From NCBI GenBank assembly GCA_003255065.1, contig QAOA01006686.1:208913-272912 (forward strand): DNA of 64,000 nt. The letters run 5' to 3'. This stretch comes from Cercis canadensis (lineage: Eukaryota > Streptophyta > Magnoliopsida > Fabales > Fabaceae). Positions 34,916-47,066 of this stretch are shown in pieces. The position numbers and the translations under genes were made by a program. Below the pieces are notes generated by a model, which searched no databases, was not told the origin of the DNA, and worked only from the letters and a program-made list of their open reading frames with translations. Positions within the stretch are counted from its first letter, which is position 1. Each line of letters begins with the position of its first letter.

Positions 34916-37013
34916 AGAAAAGTATTTATTTTTTTATCTAGATGAATGTTAGCAAGAATATTTATCAATAAATAAGAATTGACTTCGATTAAAACACTTA
35001 GAATACTTTTATATGTAAATAAATTCATTTTTAATGAGGTAGTAAATATCTTTTTTTTTTATAGCAGTAATAAATATCATTTTGAACTATTTAAGAAGGA
35101 AAAAAAAAAGATTATAATAAGTGCTAAACTAGATATAAACTAGACAAATTAGTATAACAAAACCTGGTTATCCCATCATTTTTCATTCCCTATTTAAAAT
35201 TAGTTATATGTCTTTTTGTCTGAATTAATATTAGTTTGATTATAGTGATAAATAGACAAGATGGTCTGGGCTTGGGCTGCATTTAATTGAATTTCACATA
35301 AATGTCATGTGCATGGAACCATGAAATATCTGAACTAGACAACGAAATGAGCATGACTAATAAGGATTCCATTCAGACAAAACAAAAAGTTGTGTCACAT
35401 TAACGCGTTCAACCGAACATGAGGATCACATGGTGTCATGTCCACATTTGAAAACGTTTTGCCACGTATCACTGTGGGTTACCTGGGCCCTACTCCAAGG
35501 TCCTGTCCTGACAGCCCAGACTCTGTCCCGCAACTTTATATTTTACTATTCGGATGCAAATCATGCACGCGAAAGTCATGCTTTTCTCCATACGATTTCT
35601 TTTTCATTTTTAAGACATACAGTTTCTTTTTTAAATGAATCACAACCTTATCACTTGCTTCTTTTTGTCTCCATTACAAGAGCCAGAGCAAACCGTTGAC
35701 ATATAGTAGTTAAAAGTTAAAACCTTGTGGGAACTACCTTTCGTTGCGTTTGTAAATGAAGATTCTTAGACAAGATAAAGACAGTTAAAAGTTAAAACCT
35801 TGTCATTGTAAGCAGTAGTTTAAGTTATATTTTACTGATTTACTTTACTTTTTTTATTACGACCCAAATTCAATTGAACTAAAATTTGTAGGCTTTATAT
35901 ACCAAAAAAATATATACATTTGTAGGCCTTGGTTAAACATCTTATGATGGATGTATTATTTCTTTTGATAATGGTAATCATAATAGAAATAGCAGCTAAA
36001 GACAAATATCACATTTTTTTAAAAAATGTAATTTTATTTTTCTTAATAAAATCAGTATTTTAATTTTAGTATTAGAGAAATCTCGTTAAATAGGACCTCT
36101 ACCTAAAAAATAAAATTCAGCTTCAGTTAACCTCCAATGATTTACCAGTTTTTTATCGAGACTAATAAATTATACACTCAACATGCCACGAGGTCAAGAT
36201 ATTGTTAAACTGAATTTAATAAACTATTGCTACGTGGCATGTTCCAATACTGGGATGCAAAATTCCGTCAACATATAGCTTTTTTACTGAAGAAAATTAA
36301 ATGCAGGAAAAGTACTTCCATGATGGGATCGTCATTGTCGGCCAAACATTTTCCCTTTAACCCCTGGTTTAAGAGTTTAAACATCAAACAGTCAAGGAAC
36401 ACGGTCCAGGCAACACAGATGGGAGTTGCCTATGCATCCAACACAAAAAGACCGGATAAAAAAAAAAAATCTCACATATCACAGAGAAGTGTGTTTCCTG
36501 AATTTTGAACAGCACAAAGCCTACGATGAAACTGAAGACCCTGACAAGTGATTAATTCTCGACGAAACTGAAACCACATAGCTAAACTGAAATTTGTACC
36601 TCCAAACACTTGTCACTTCCATTCTTCCTAGGTATCACCTGAAGCTTACAGAAGGAACTTGCGTTAAATGTAAAATTTTTATGGTCTCACAATTGGGACT
36701 AGTCCCAGCGAACTCAAGTCTGATGAGGATAAAACACACAACTAATGCTTATCTATCCAACCCCCCTACGGCCCTACCCCCCAAAAAAAGCAAAACCTTG
36801 TCCATTGTTTTGCAAGCAAGATATGGCATATATATCTCACCAAAAAAAAATAAAAATGGGGCATATAAAACCTATTAAAATAAATTTCTAGTGAAATAAG
36901 AGATACTTAGTATTACTTTTATCAAGGATTCTAAGCATCAGTGATTTCATCCCATTTTGTCAAAAATAACACGTAGAGTAGAAAGCACGTACCAAAAATA
37001 AAGTAATAAGTAT
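34916..37013. other. Intergenic, AT-rich
   Basis: About 2.1 kb between the Mutator-like element and the 3' end of the CAP-H gene. Short frames near 35430-35700 and 36227-36880 resemble no protein. The right end probably contains the CAP-H 3' UTR. I see no terminal repeats or RNA gene. Confidence 0.4.
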
Positions 37014-40000
37014 CTACACGGTTCCATTTGTAGCTGTACTACCATGAGGAAGGCATATGCTAAGATCATCCAAGTTGGGGCAGCTGTTGATGCTCAACCC
37101 ATTCTCATTTGCCAAATGCAATAGACATATGAAACACAAATGAGGAGAGATGTCATTAATCGTTGCAGCAGCGTTGCATTCACTAGGAAAGTTGGCCAAT
37201 ATTTTCCTGAAAGATACCATTTCCTTTTGACCCTTCGGAGTAAAGGAGTCAAAAAAAACAAAGGCAAGAATTAGAATTTACCATTCAACCTAAACAAAAT
37301 CATAATGAAATATATTGATTATCGACAAAGACAAAGAACAGTAACGTCAAAATATAGAGCACTGTGAATACAATATTCTCACAGAATTCTACTGACATAA
37401 ATGATGGAAAAGAAATGTTGAAGCAACAAGTAGAAGGTCATAAAAGAAACATATTGCATCTTTAGTTTGAAGTGGAGGAAGGGGAAAGATGTGCAGAATG
37501 GATTGATAGGATGGAAAATCAAGCTGAAAAAAATCTTAGCATACCTCAAATGGCAGTTGAGCATATTCTTGAATATGGCCCCAAAGAGTATTCTTCAGTG
37601 CCTGAACATCTACTTGTTTGGAAGTTTTGTCATACTGGACTTCAATTTTATTGACCTATGTTATTTGGAAATAAGCAACTTAAGCTGAAACTGCAATAAC
37701 TTCTGAAACAAATGTCTATTGGGCCAAAATGATACAGAATATATATCTCAATGAAAGTCGTTATCCTTTCTCTGCATGTATGACACTTAGAATAGTCACA
37801 CATCAAAGGCAAAACATGAAAAACAATGGGATAAAAAGTCACAAACCAACCTGGCGAGGCTGAGAAATAAGTGTGCCAGAGTCCTCAATGTCACTATGAA
37901 CATCTCCATCATAGTCACCACCACAAACACTTCCATCATCCCAGGAAGGGAATGATCCATAATCATTGCATTGCTCTCTAGGTCCATCTGCAAATACATC
38001 GAAGTTGAAATACAATCTAATGACAGAAACTATTGGAATCACAGTGACAAAATATCTTACCTGAGAACTTTCTCGCTCTCCTTCCAAGACACTAAAGAAA
38101 ACAAAAATCATCAGAGAAACAAAGATATTTTACTCCAGGGCGAATACTTTGAAAAGAATTTCTATATCTTAAAAGAAATTACCTTTACATTAGGTAGAAG
38201 AAATAACTTTACGAGATCCTCTGGTTGATAGTGGCAATCCTCCGGAAGTTTTGTACTACAAGGCGGTCGACTTTCAGGGAGCAGTAACGATTTGGGATTT
38301 TTGGGAGGACAAAAGATATCTGGCATATTTTTCTCCAGAAAATTTGAGAAATCTAAATCAAGTTCTGTCTGTCTCTTAGTCTTTGGCTGCTTAGTTTTTA
38401 GGGTTGGCCCATCTTCAGAAGCAGGATGAGCCTCTGAACCTACGAGACAGATTCAAGATTAATTACCAAAGTGAACTTCCAAATAGATATAACCCATTGC
38501 CATCTGTAACTGGCCTCCTGAATCCCACCTTTAGCTTTTCGATACTTCCAATGATCAGGGCCTGCCCATGCATTTAGTTTTGAACTAAATCCCAGATTTA
38601 AAAATAAATATTCATCAACATTTTCAAATCTGTCATCCATATCAAGGTCTTGGGAAGGAAATGGTTCACTTTCCTGCAAGATTTGGCATGTTATTAAAAA
38701 TCCATCATTCACTTTCAACAATGTAGCAATATTTTTTCAAGGCGCATCCAAGATAGGCATAGATGGTTTAACACGACAAAACCTGAGGGTAATTAGGAAT
38801 ACTTGAATCTGCATAGTTGGGGCCCAGATCAGCAAAATCTGTTTGGTCATCCTGATTATCGCTCCCGGCCGTGCCATTCATGCATTCTTCTCCGTCAATT
38901 CCAATTTCACAGTGATAAGCTGCATCAGATTCTTCCGCTGACTTCTGAGCAGAAGCTTGAAAATCAGAGGGCCTTCTATTATTTTCATCAAATTGATTTA
39001 CTATAGTCCTGAGAGTTGGAGAAATTTCATCCCTTGTACGCATGTCCAATACCAACTGTTCAACACACTCTATTCAAGAAGAAAAGTAAAATCACCATTA
39101 TTCACATTAAATCTTTATATTTGTGAATGTAACAACACTATTACCAGACATTTCCTTCAGCAACATACCTCTGGCAAAAGAAAGATCAATTGTATCTGAA
39201 ATATCATGTTGATTTCCACTTGTCATGCACTTCCCTGGCACTTCCAGTGAATCAAAGAGCACCCTACATCCACCATATACACCAAGATTATTCATTAAAA
39301 GACCCTTGGCTCCACCTTCATCAAATTGTGCTGTCGTCTGGCGATAAAGGGGATCTACAGCAAATGCAGCTGAAAAGCATATAGGTTATTAGCACAATCT
39401 CAACTCGCACACCTCAAACAAGTAACAAAAGATAGATTGGGATACTCACCATCAAACTTCTTTACATTAAGAACCTCAAAAGATGATTCCAGTGTGGACA
39501 AAGGTGACATCTGCATGAATAAAGTCCTGTTAAAACTTAGCACGTGCATAGTTTGATTAACCAGTCTAGTTCAGAAATCTATAGACTATTGACCTTTTTG
39601 TCCATCTCTTTCCTTCCTCCTTCTTGTCCAATTTCAACATTAACATCCTCCATAGAAGTAGCTGACATTATGACATGGCACTAAAACTAGTTAAGAAAGG
39701 AAACTCATCATAAAAATTAAAAGAAAAATAGATGATCAGTAAATACAAGGTTTAAGAAGGCGAGAATTGTAACCTTGTTCACTTTCTTGACCTGCTCTAT
39801 TCATCCCGCCAAGGACTTTATATGCCTCAGAATGCACTGAGTCCACCCTTAATGCATAAATCTTGACTCCGGCTTCAAGAGTGCAACTCGCCTGCCCAAA
39901 TAAAAACAAAATGAGCATCTACATGTTCATAATTTTTCTCAGAAGAGACATAGCTCTATGATCTACTGTATATACATACTTGTAAGTCCATCTGTGCAAT

Positions 40001-41244
40001 CATAAATATAGGGAATTCAATTCTCTACAATCTAGAGGTAGATTGTGCTAATTTATATATGAAGTTGCATATATATTTAGAATTACTGATCATTTCAGGA
40101 AACTGCATAAAAGAATCATCTTATAAATGATAATGATTAAACCGTAATTCAGTGAGAATGACCACTAACATCAATATATTATAAACAGATAGTACTATGC
40201 TCCCACCACCAGTCTAAAAGATAACAATGATAAACTCTCCACTCAGATCTAATTATCCAACTGAGGACCTCTGAACGCATAAATCAACCAGTTCCTGCAC
40301 AGAGACATACATTGACTGGGATTTGGAAATAAGAAGCACGATATTATTAGTAAACATCAAAACTAGGATATTTTTCACAAAACGGATGTTGGAGAAGAAC
40401 TGAACATCTCAACAATTGTTTAAACCAAAATATGTACCATACAAATCAAGTAGTAAGAATTACGCTTGGCAACATACTCTATCAGCACAACGTACCTTTT
40501 GAAAATTAGTCTCCACATCATCCTCTTCTTCAGCCTTAATAATATCAGTAAGGTGATCAATCAAATTCAACTCCCATGTATTTTTCTGATTGATTTTCTG
40601 CACCCAAAAAAGAAATGAGAAACTAAATGAAAAGTAAGTTAAAAATGCATAAATCTCAACATGATTTAAGGGTCATCAAAGTTGAAGACCAAAAACTCTG
40701 AATTAAGCGGACATTACACTTAACATTTTAAGGGTTACAAAGGGGAGGAAAACATATTTGCAAGTATACAGAATAACACGAAGTTAATTGTATACTCAAT
40801 TGCCTTAAAAATAAATATGCTTCTTCTTTGATTTATTTTTGTCTCGCATTTAAACTTTCCGACGAGACTAAAACATTGAAGTCACACCATGAACCAGAAA
40901 AAAGACACATGTTCTTAGTAAGAAGAAGAGAGTAAGCGTCATAAAAAAGATTACTAAATAATCACATTTTCGCTTGCAAGCTTAATGCAGTTATGGAACA
41001 AATCGAGAATTTGCTGCTTGTTGAGACAGGGATCAGAATTGGCATCTGCACATTGAGACTGCAAATTTGCAGCGACGTTCTTGCGGCGGATGGCTGAAGC
41101 ACGGGCTGCACGTGCCTGTGCACGTTCGAGCTGATCGTCGTTGGAGCCCAAGAAAAAAGGACTCGTCGGAGATTGGATGCGAGAGGCCACGGGCAGCCTC
41201 TGCTTCTGACCTATCGCAAGATTAGGGCTTAGGGCTTCCGCCAT
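37014..41244 (-). CDS. CAPH: Condensin complex subunit 2 (CAP-H, kleisin)
   Basis: Predicted CDS is complement(37014..37232, 37545..37655, 37851..37987, 38061..38091, 38183..38439, 38529..38673, 38783..39069, 39169..39369, 39450..39510, 39594..39661, 39774..39891, 40496..40597, 40966..41244), 13 exons, 671 residues, all phases consistent. The N terminus has SPTSPFFLGSNDDQLERAQA and KQQILDLFHNCIKLASEN, then TLEAGVKIYALRVDSVHSEA, the kleisin segment that contacts SMC2. The middle is acidic (NVDEYLFLNLGFSSK, AGPDHWKYRK, KLPEDCHYQPEDLVKLFLLP). The C terminus, ISPHLCFICLLHLANE, is the winged-helix part contacting SMC4. CAP-H closes the SMC2-SMC4 ring of condensin I and binds the HEAT subunits. Exon 10 is only 31 bases. 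The last acceptor (ccgaag) is the weakest junction. Length matches the family. Confidence 0.94.
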
Positions 41245-42229
41245 GGAAGATGGAACGAAAATTACAGTAGATTTGGCGAAAACTTCGCTGAAATTAAGCT
41301 TCGAAGGGTTTGATTCTGAGAAGCACTTTTTGGGTGAAGATCTCTGTTCGGTTCTCAGAAATGGTAATCAGATATGAATGGTATACTTTCCCTCCATTTT
41401 TCTGATTTGAATTGGGGGAGGAAGTGGTGCCGTCTGGAATGTTTGGATGTACCGTGTAATGACTTCACTTGGAGTGCGAGTTTTTTTTTTTTCAAAAAAA
41501 AAAATAGTAGTTTTTGGATATAAAAATTAATTTTAAGTTTTTTAAAATTCAAATTTTTTTTAAAGTTATATTCTTTAATTTTCAAAAATATTTTTTAAAA
41601 AAACTACATCTCTACTGTTAATAAAGAAAGCTCTCCATAATTATCTTCAACTTTTAACTCGAAACTTACACAAGATACAATTATTTATGTAAATATTTAT
41701 TGAATAAACTAATAATTAAAATAATTAATTCTTTCTTTATTGCTTTCATTTTTTTATCTTCTCCCATTCTTAATTACATAGTTCTTTTAACGCTCTTGTG
41801 ATGTTTAGATGAAGTATTTATAGAGTATATTGTATTTATAGAATATATTTAAAATATTTATTTTAAATTATTCTATTTATATAATTTTTTAAACGGAGAT
41901 TTTATGATACTATGTAAGTATGTCATATTACACTGACGTGTCAAGCATACATAATTTTTATATTTTATTATATATAAAATATAATTTATTTAATTTTTTA
42001 AATAAATTTAAAAATAGTTAATTTGTACACATGTCATTCATTTATTAGTTATTTTTATGTAGCATGACATACTACATAAATCCTAAAAGTATATAAGAAA
42101 CCTCTTTTTTAAAATATTTTTATAGTAACTTTTAAAATTTTAATACAATATATTTTAAATTTACATTAAATAATGTGTGTATTTCAAATTCTTTTTTTAT
42201 TTTTTCTCTGAGCCCCCGATACCCCTCCC
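41245..42229. other. CAP-H upstream region and AT-rich sequence
   Basis: The first few hundred bases should hold the CAP-H 5' UTR and promoter. The rest is very AT-rich and includes an AT-rich repeat copy (41888-42112). No reading frame is supported. Confidence 0.4.
41888..42112. repeat. AT-rich dispersed MITE-like repeat, copy B
   Basis: This is the second copy of the family at 27855-28030. This copy shows imperfect inverted ends: GATTTTATGATACTATGTAAGTATGTCAT at left, and GGATTTATGTAGTATGTCATG from the right end reversed. It contains TGACGTGTCA. Confidence 0.5.
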
Positions 42230-45200
42230 CCTCCCTCGAGCCTCTGAAACTCNCCCCTCCCTCGAGCCTCCGAAACTCCTTGCTCTTGGCACCGTGTGCT
42301 TGTGCACAGCCATCAGCCAGCGTCACCGCCACCAATGCCTCCACCCGCCAGTACCAACGCCACCACCTATAGCACCGCCTGTCACTTTCTGCTCTTCACA
42401 ACCTTCTACCGTCGCCTCTGCAAGTATCGAAGGCCAGGTAGAGTTCTTATCCTCTGCCACCCGTATTCTGATTAGTTTCTTTGTGGGTATTTCTAGAGAT
42501 TGAAATTTAGTTGGGTATTTCACTTTATAGCTTATGTTTTTGGGTTTGATACTTGTGCATTCTTGTTTCATATTAGGATTTGGGAATTCTAGTAGTTTCC
42601 GTTCTTTTTTCTCGTAATGAATGTTAGGGTTGGAATCCTAATTTGAGTTTAAGAGCTCTTCTACTTGTTGTACATGGATTTGATGAATCCAAGACAAGGT
42701 CAGAGGTCGCGATTCTGGTGTTTTTCTTTCAGTTTGGCCTGTTACTTTCCTTCCTAATAAATTCTTCATAGAATGTGTGTAATATTAGTAGAAAACTAGA
42801 AATGTGTATGGGCTTCTGTTCTATGACTAATTTTTGTTCATTAGTTTTGTGTCATACTATGATTAATTTTTCCGAAAACTGAATCTGTTTAGCCTTTTTT
42901 TTTTTTTTTTTTTTTTTTTNTTTTTTTTGTTCAGAGCATTATGTAAATGCTATTATGTCCTTAGCTTCAATTTTTCCATTTGACTGATTTTTTATTGTGA
43001 ATATGTTCCTTTGTTTCTTTGAAGCTCTCCATTTGATTTTGGATTAAGTGATTTAATCATAAGCATGTTTCTGCTTGAAAGTGTTAAATTTATTCATGAA
43101 TCTATCTCAAATGTTTGAGTTTTCCTGTTTATCATGAAATACCATAAACTATTGTAAAACTCAAAATGATTAGCTCAGGTTCTTAGATTCTGCTCTGTAA
43201 TCTGTTTCCTTAGTTTCCTTTATTATGTTTTCATGTTTGGTTCTGATCTTCTCTCTAAGGACCATATTTTCTGGTAAGAGACTCTAGGAAGTCGTATTTC
43301 CAAATGTTTGGTTTATAATTTGCAGATCTTCTATTCTCTGTGACATTGTGAAATACTTCCTTGCGAATATGGTCCTGTTTTGCTTTTGATTGTTTCCCTT
43401 TCTCCATTTTGATTTTTGATTATGAAATCAGAGTGAGGTATAGATAGTTGTTTTGGTGGCTGCTTTAGGCAAAGCTAGCTGCCTTATATAGGCACCCAAA
43501 ACATGGGTAGACATAAATGATTTATGAATGGTTACAGAACTTTCTGTACAGTTTCCTTTGTATGAATGTAATAAAACCATGTGTAACACAAAAGACGACA
43601 GACTGGTTCACCCGTTCATGAATCTTACATAGTACATCCTTATGATTCAACTACCATTGATTTAGCATGTTTCATATTCTGCTATGGATCATAACGTAGA
43701 TGATAGATGACAATTTATATTTTTGTTCTATTACCCTGAGAAAATTATTCACCATAAACAGTTTAGGTATGAAGGAATGGCATATGAAATAGTTGATGAG
43801 GCAGAATGACTTTAGTACCAATAAAACCATGACTGAGATTTCTTGTTGATTGTAATCTATAAAAGGACTAGAGTTTCAATAAGAAGCAGAAGCAAGTTAT
43901 TACATTCCTTTTAAATTGATCAAGTTCTTTGCTGAGTTGGTAGCACTTTATCATTGGTTAGTTAAGAGAACTTAATGCATATGATATGGCAAATAGTTTT
44001 TGTTTATTATGCCTTCACATCCTTTCATTTGGATGATGAGTATTCTGTATTATGTGGAGCCTGAAAAGTACATTACCAAAATTTGATAGTTTGAAATCTT
44101 GCTGTTCCTTAGTTTGCTTTGTTTATAACTTGTCCAGCACAAAGAAAAATATTTAGAGAGTAGGACAGCAGGTACATTGCATTGTATTTTGATTTTAGAA
44201 AAGAAAATAATTCAGTGTATTGTGTGTTTAGGCTACATGTTGGATTTTTAATATTATTTATATTATCTTGTGATTCTTGCTCCTTCTATGCTCCTTTAAA
44301 TGGTATGGAAATGCCTGATACTTTTTCTTGTCTGGATAAACTTCTATTGACCTGATATTTTGAACTTTTGTCAATCCGCTTGAGATGGAAGATGATTCAT
44401 TGTTTTTGCAAGGAACTCAAGAGAGTGAGGTTTATTATTGATGAGGAGAAATATGTGTAGAAGTTTGATACCATTTCTTAAATTTACATGCTAGAGTGAT
44501 AGAGGGGATTGTGCTTGTGAATTTGGAATATGGTTTTCACGGACAAGTGAATCGTGTGGTTCAGGTGTCATGAGCAATATGAATTATGTGCTACTGCCTG
44601 CTGTATTTAGAAGGTCCATAATTTTAAAATTGGCTCTGTGCTAGTGGGATGTGGTTCTGTATAAGTTGGAATTAGTGGTTTGCTTTGTTTGACGTCTGGT
44701 CTGTCATATATGTCTTACGTTGATTCACATTTGCGAATGAAAATCTTTGGTTTGTTTTATTCGAAGTCTTGTCGTTCATATACGTAACTCTTGTTGTTGC
44801 CTAATGATCTGAATGTGTCAATTGACTATTGTTTTATTATAAACCATCCAATTGACTGATATGGTGTCAGAAAGAGGCTCTTATGTTTGTCATTCTAAAA
44901 ATATGACTCTATGTTGCTTGCCTTTCTTCTAGAGTCTATTTATGCAGGACTTAGTAATGGGTTAATTTTTGGAGCAGGTATTCACCATGTTACTCATCTC
45001 AAGCATCTCTGCAGCTTTGGCCATAGCTCAGGTGGGCAAGAAAGTTGGCTACCAATATGTGGCCAAGTACCTAAATATTGTGATCAAGTGAGAGGAGATT
45101 TACAGTTGGGTTCATTGCAGTCATTATATATATTGTTCTTCTTCTACATTCCATTCATACAGTCCTAGATCCTCTTCTCTTGAGACAAACTTGAGCAGCT

Positions 45201-45450
45201 TTTCCAGGCTAGTGAGTGAGCTGGCTATAAAACTGGTGCAAGTTCACTTCCTTTTGGCTTTCATGGCGTCTCCAGCTCTGAGGTTCTCCCCCTTAGCCCT
45301 GAGCAGCACATCAATCTTGACCTCACCCTTCGCATGTGAAGGAGGAAGGTCTTTCCCCTTTGTTCTTTTATTATAGATTTTTCTGCTACCTACCTAGAAG
45401 CTTTTCTCTGTTTCTGTTACGGCTATATTTCCGTACGTCCATTTGTAAAT
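42230..45450 (+). other. Possible spliced non-coding transcript, otherwise unannotated
   Basis: A C-rich segment at 42230-42437, unlike its AT-rich surroundings, ends in a donor-like GAAGGCCAG/GTAGAG. About 2.5 kb of T-rich, intron-like sequence follows, then an acceptor-like TTTATGCAG at 44939-44947 and a less AT-rich stretch to about 45400. This is the look of a 5' leader exon, a long intron and a second exon. No conserved protein is encoded; the best frame is 34 codons (44987-45091). The single N at 42253 lies between near-repeats, so the leader may be misassembled. Confidence 0.25.
44987..45091 (+). CDS. Short ORF, 34 residues, unknown
   Basis: The ATG is in fair context (ttcaccATGTTA). 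The peptide has a hydrophobic start (LLISSISAALAIA) followed by QVGKKVGYQYVAKYLNIVIK, like a small signal-anchor peptide. It lies just after an acceptor-like site. I do not recognise it, and a frame this short can occur by chance. Confidence 0.2.
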   Translation: MLLISSISAALAIAQVGKKVGYQYVAKYLNIVIK

Positions 45451-45676
45451 GACGATTGAGCTTGGAAGTGAAAAGGATCTATCTTTTTTTTGTTACTGAC
45501 TAAAGAAGCTATTTTTGAGTTGTTGCTAGCTAATTGACAATTATCTTTGTGTAAGTTTTTTTCTTATATTGTTCTCTTAATTACATTGCATTGCACATCC
45601 ATGTTTTGTGATTGATTTTTTTCTTTTAAGTTTTTTTCTTATATTTTTCTTTTATTGATTAAAGAATGTGATTTGA

Positions 45677-45735
45677 GGCTCTTTGACCCAAATAATGTAG
45701 TTTTGTAACTTTTTTACCTGAATAATGTAGTTTTG

Positions 45736-45772
<37 letters not shown>

Positions 45773-46258
45773 CTAGATGTTGCGGGCCCCACCAAACACG
45801 CCATGAGCCTGGTGGCGTGTCTCAACAGAACACGCCCCGGCTCAGGCAACGCGTCTCCTACTCACCATCATCTTTTGATTCATCTTCTAATTTTTTTTAA
45901 ATATTTCATTTGTTGTTTCCCACTCACCATCATCACTGCAACCTCATCATTTCCAACTCTATTGAAATGATCTTTCCTCTTAATATTTTACTCTATTTTT
46001 GCAAATCTCTTTTGCTTGGTTGGATCATGCATGGATGCTTCAGAGATGCACTGCCTGACCTGGGGTGTGTTCTGTTGGGACACGCCGTCAGGTCCATGTC
46101 GTGTTCAGTGGGACCCGCAATGTCCAAAAATATATATATATATATATTTTTTTTTTATTTTTGAATTTTTAAAAACTATATTATTCAGGTAAAAAAGTTT
46201 CAAACTACCCTATTTGTGTAATTAAGTTACAAAACTACATTATCTAAGTCAAAGAGCC
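45677..46258. mobile_element. 582-bp foldback MITE with a 10-bp target duplication (MULE-type)
   Basis: Read inward, both ends start GGCTCTTTGACYYARATAATG and continue into GTAGTTTTGTAACTT and TTTTTTACCTGAATAAT, then (AT)n runs. The centre has GC-rich inverted segments containing CACGCC and GGCGTGT (45800-45860 and 46050-46110). TGTGATTTGA (45667-45676) and TATGATTTGA (46259-46268) form a 10-bp duplication with one mismatch. There is no coding capacity. Confidence 0.8.
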
Positions 46259-46268
46259 TATGATTTGA

Positions 46269-47066
46269 AGGGGCCTTGTAATGTTTATCAATAATTTTGA
46301 ATATTGTTATTAAATTACTCTTTTTATAACAGAATATATCCAAACAAAATATTTTATTAATACATGTATTTGAAATGTGTATTTCAATTACTTGTATTTG
46401 AAATCCACAATAATTTGTCAAATACCCCATCCAAACACAACTTAAGTATGTGCCTCTCATAATTCTTTATCTAAAAAAATGTATGTGCTTCACTTCAAAA
46501 CATGGATGTTAAATCCAACTTTGTCCCGCAATGTAGGTCGATGAACTTCTAAATAAAAGTATGCTAAATGCAAAATATCTCCTTAAGCTGTAGTAAAAAT
46601 GTAAAATCACACAAACTTAGCTTCTTGTTCAAAAATTATATAACGATAAACTTGTTATTTCAAGGTTTAGTGCAACAGCCTTTGTCACATACAAATTGTT
46701 TTAGAAAAATGCTAATAAATTACATTAGAAGTTATTAAATTTTATTTAAAAAATACGTTTGTTTTTATAATAAAAGAATATGTGATAAATCTATAACTAC
46801 CCAACCAAGTACTTAAGGAATGAGCACAGTTATCTCAAATTGTGTTCAGTATTCAACTAAGATAGAGTTGATGTACAGAAGAATTAATGTATACATAAGA
46901 TGTGTGACTGCCTAGAAAGCAATCTGGAAGACAGATCCTCCAGCACCAAGGTGAACCATGAACCCACTTTACAAGCTTGCAAAAACGGGAGGCTGTGCGT
47001 TTTCTATGATGCTATCATTTAGAAAGTCATGCAGCGACATTGTGACAAGGTAGAAAAATTGGCATC
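46269..47066. other. Intergenic and 3' UTR of the DUF212 gene
   Basis: AT-rich with no supported reading frame. The part nearest 47066 is probably 3' UTR of the minus-strand gene. Confidence 0.4.

Noticed and set aside
37467-37688. Plus-strand open frames around a readable segment (EEGERCAEWIDRM...)
   Set aside because: The opposite strand encodes CAP-H exon 12 (VNKIEVQYDKTSKQVDVQAL), with splice sites and phase fitting the gene. The + frame is its shadow.
45230-45375. Minus-strand stretch reading AKGEVKIDVLLRAKGENLRA
   Set aside because: A coding-like 45-50 codon frame, but it has no start codon, no splice partner and no recognised family.
45734-45770. (AT)n run as a regulatory element
   Set aside because: It belongs to the arm of the MITE at 45677-46258, where a similar run occurs in the other arm.
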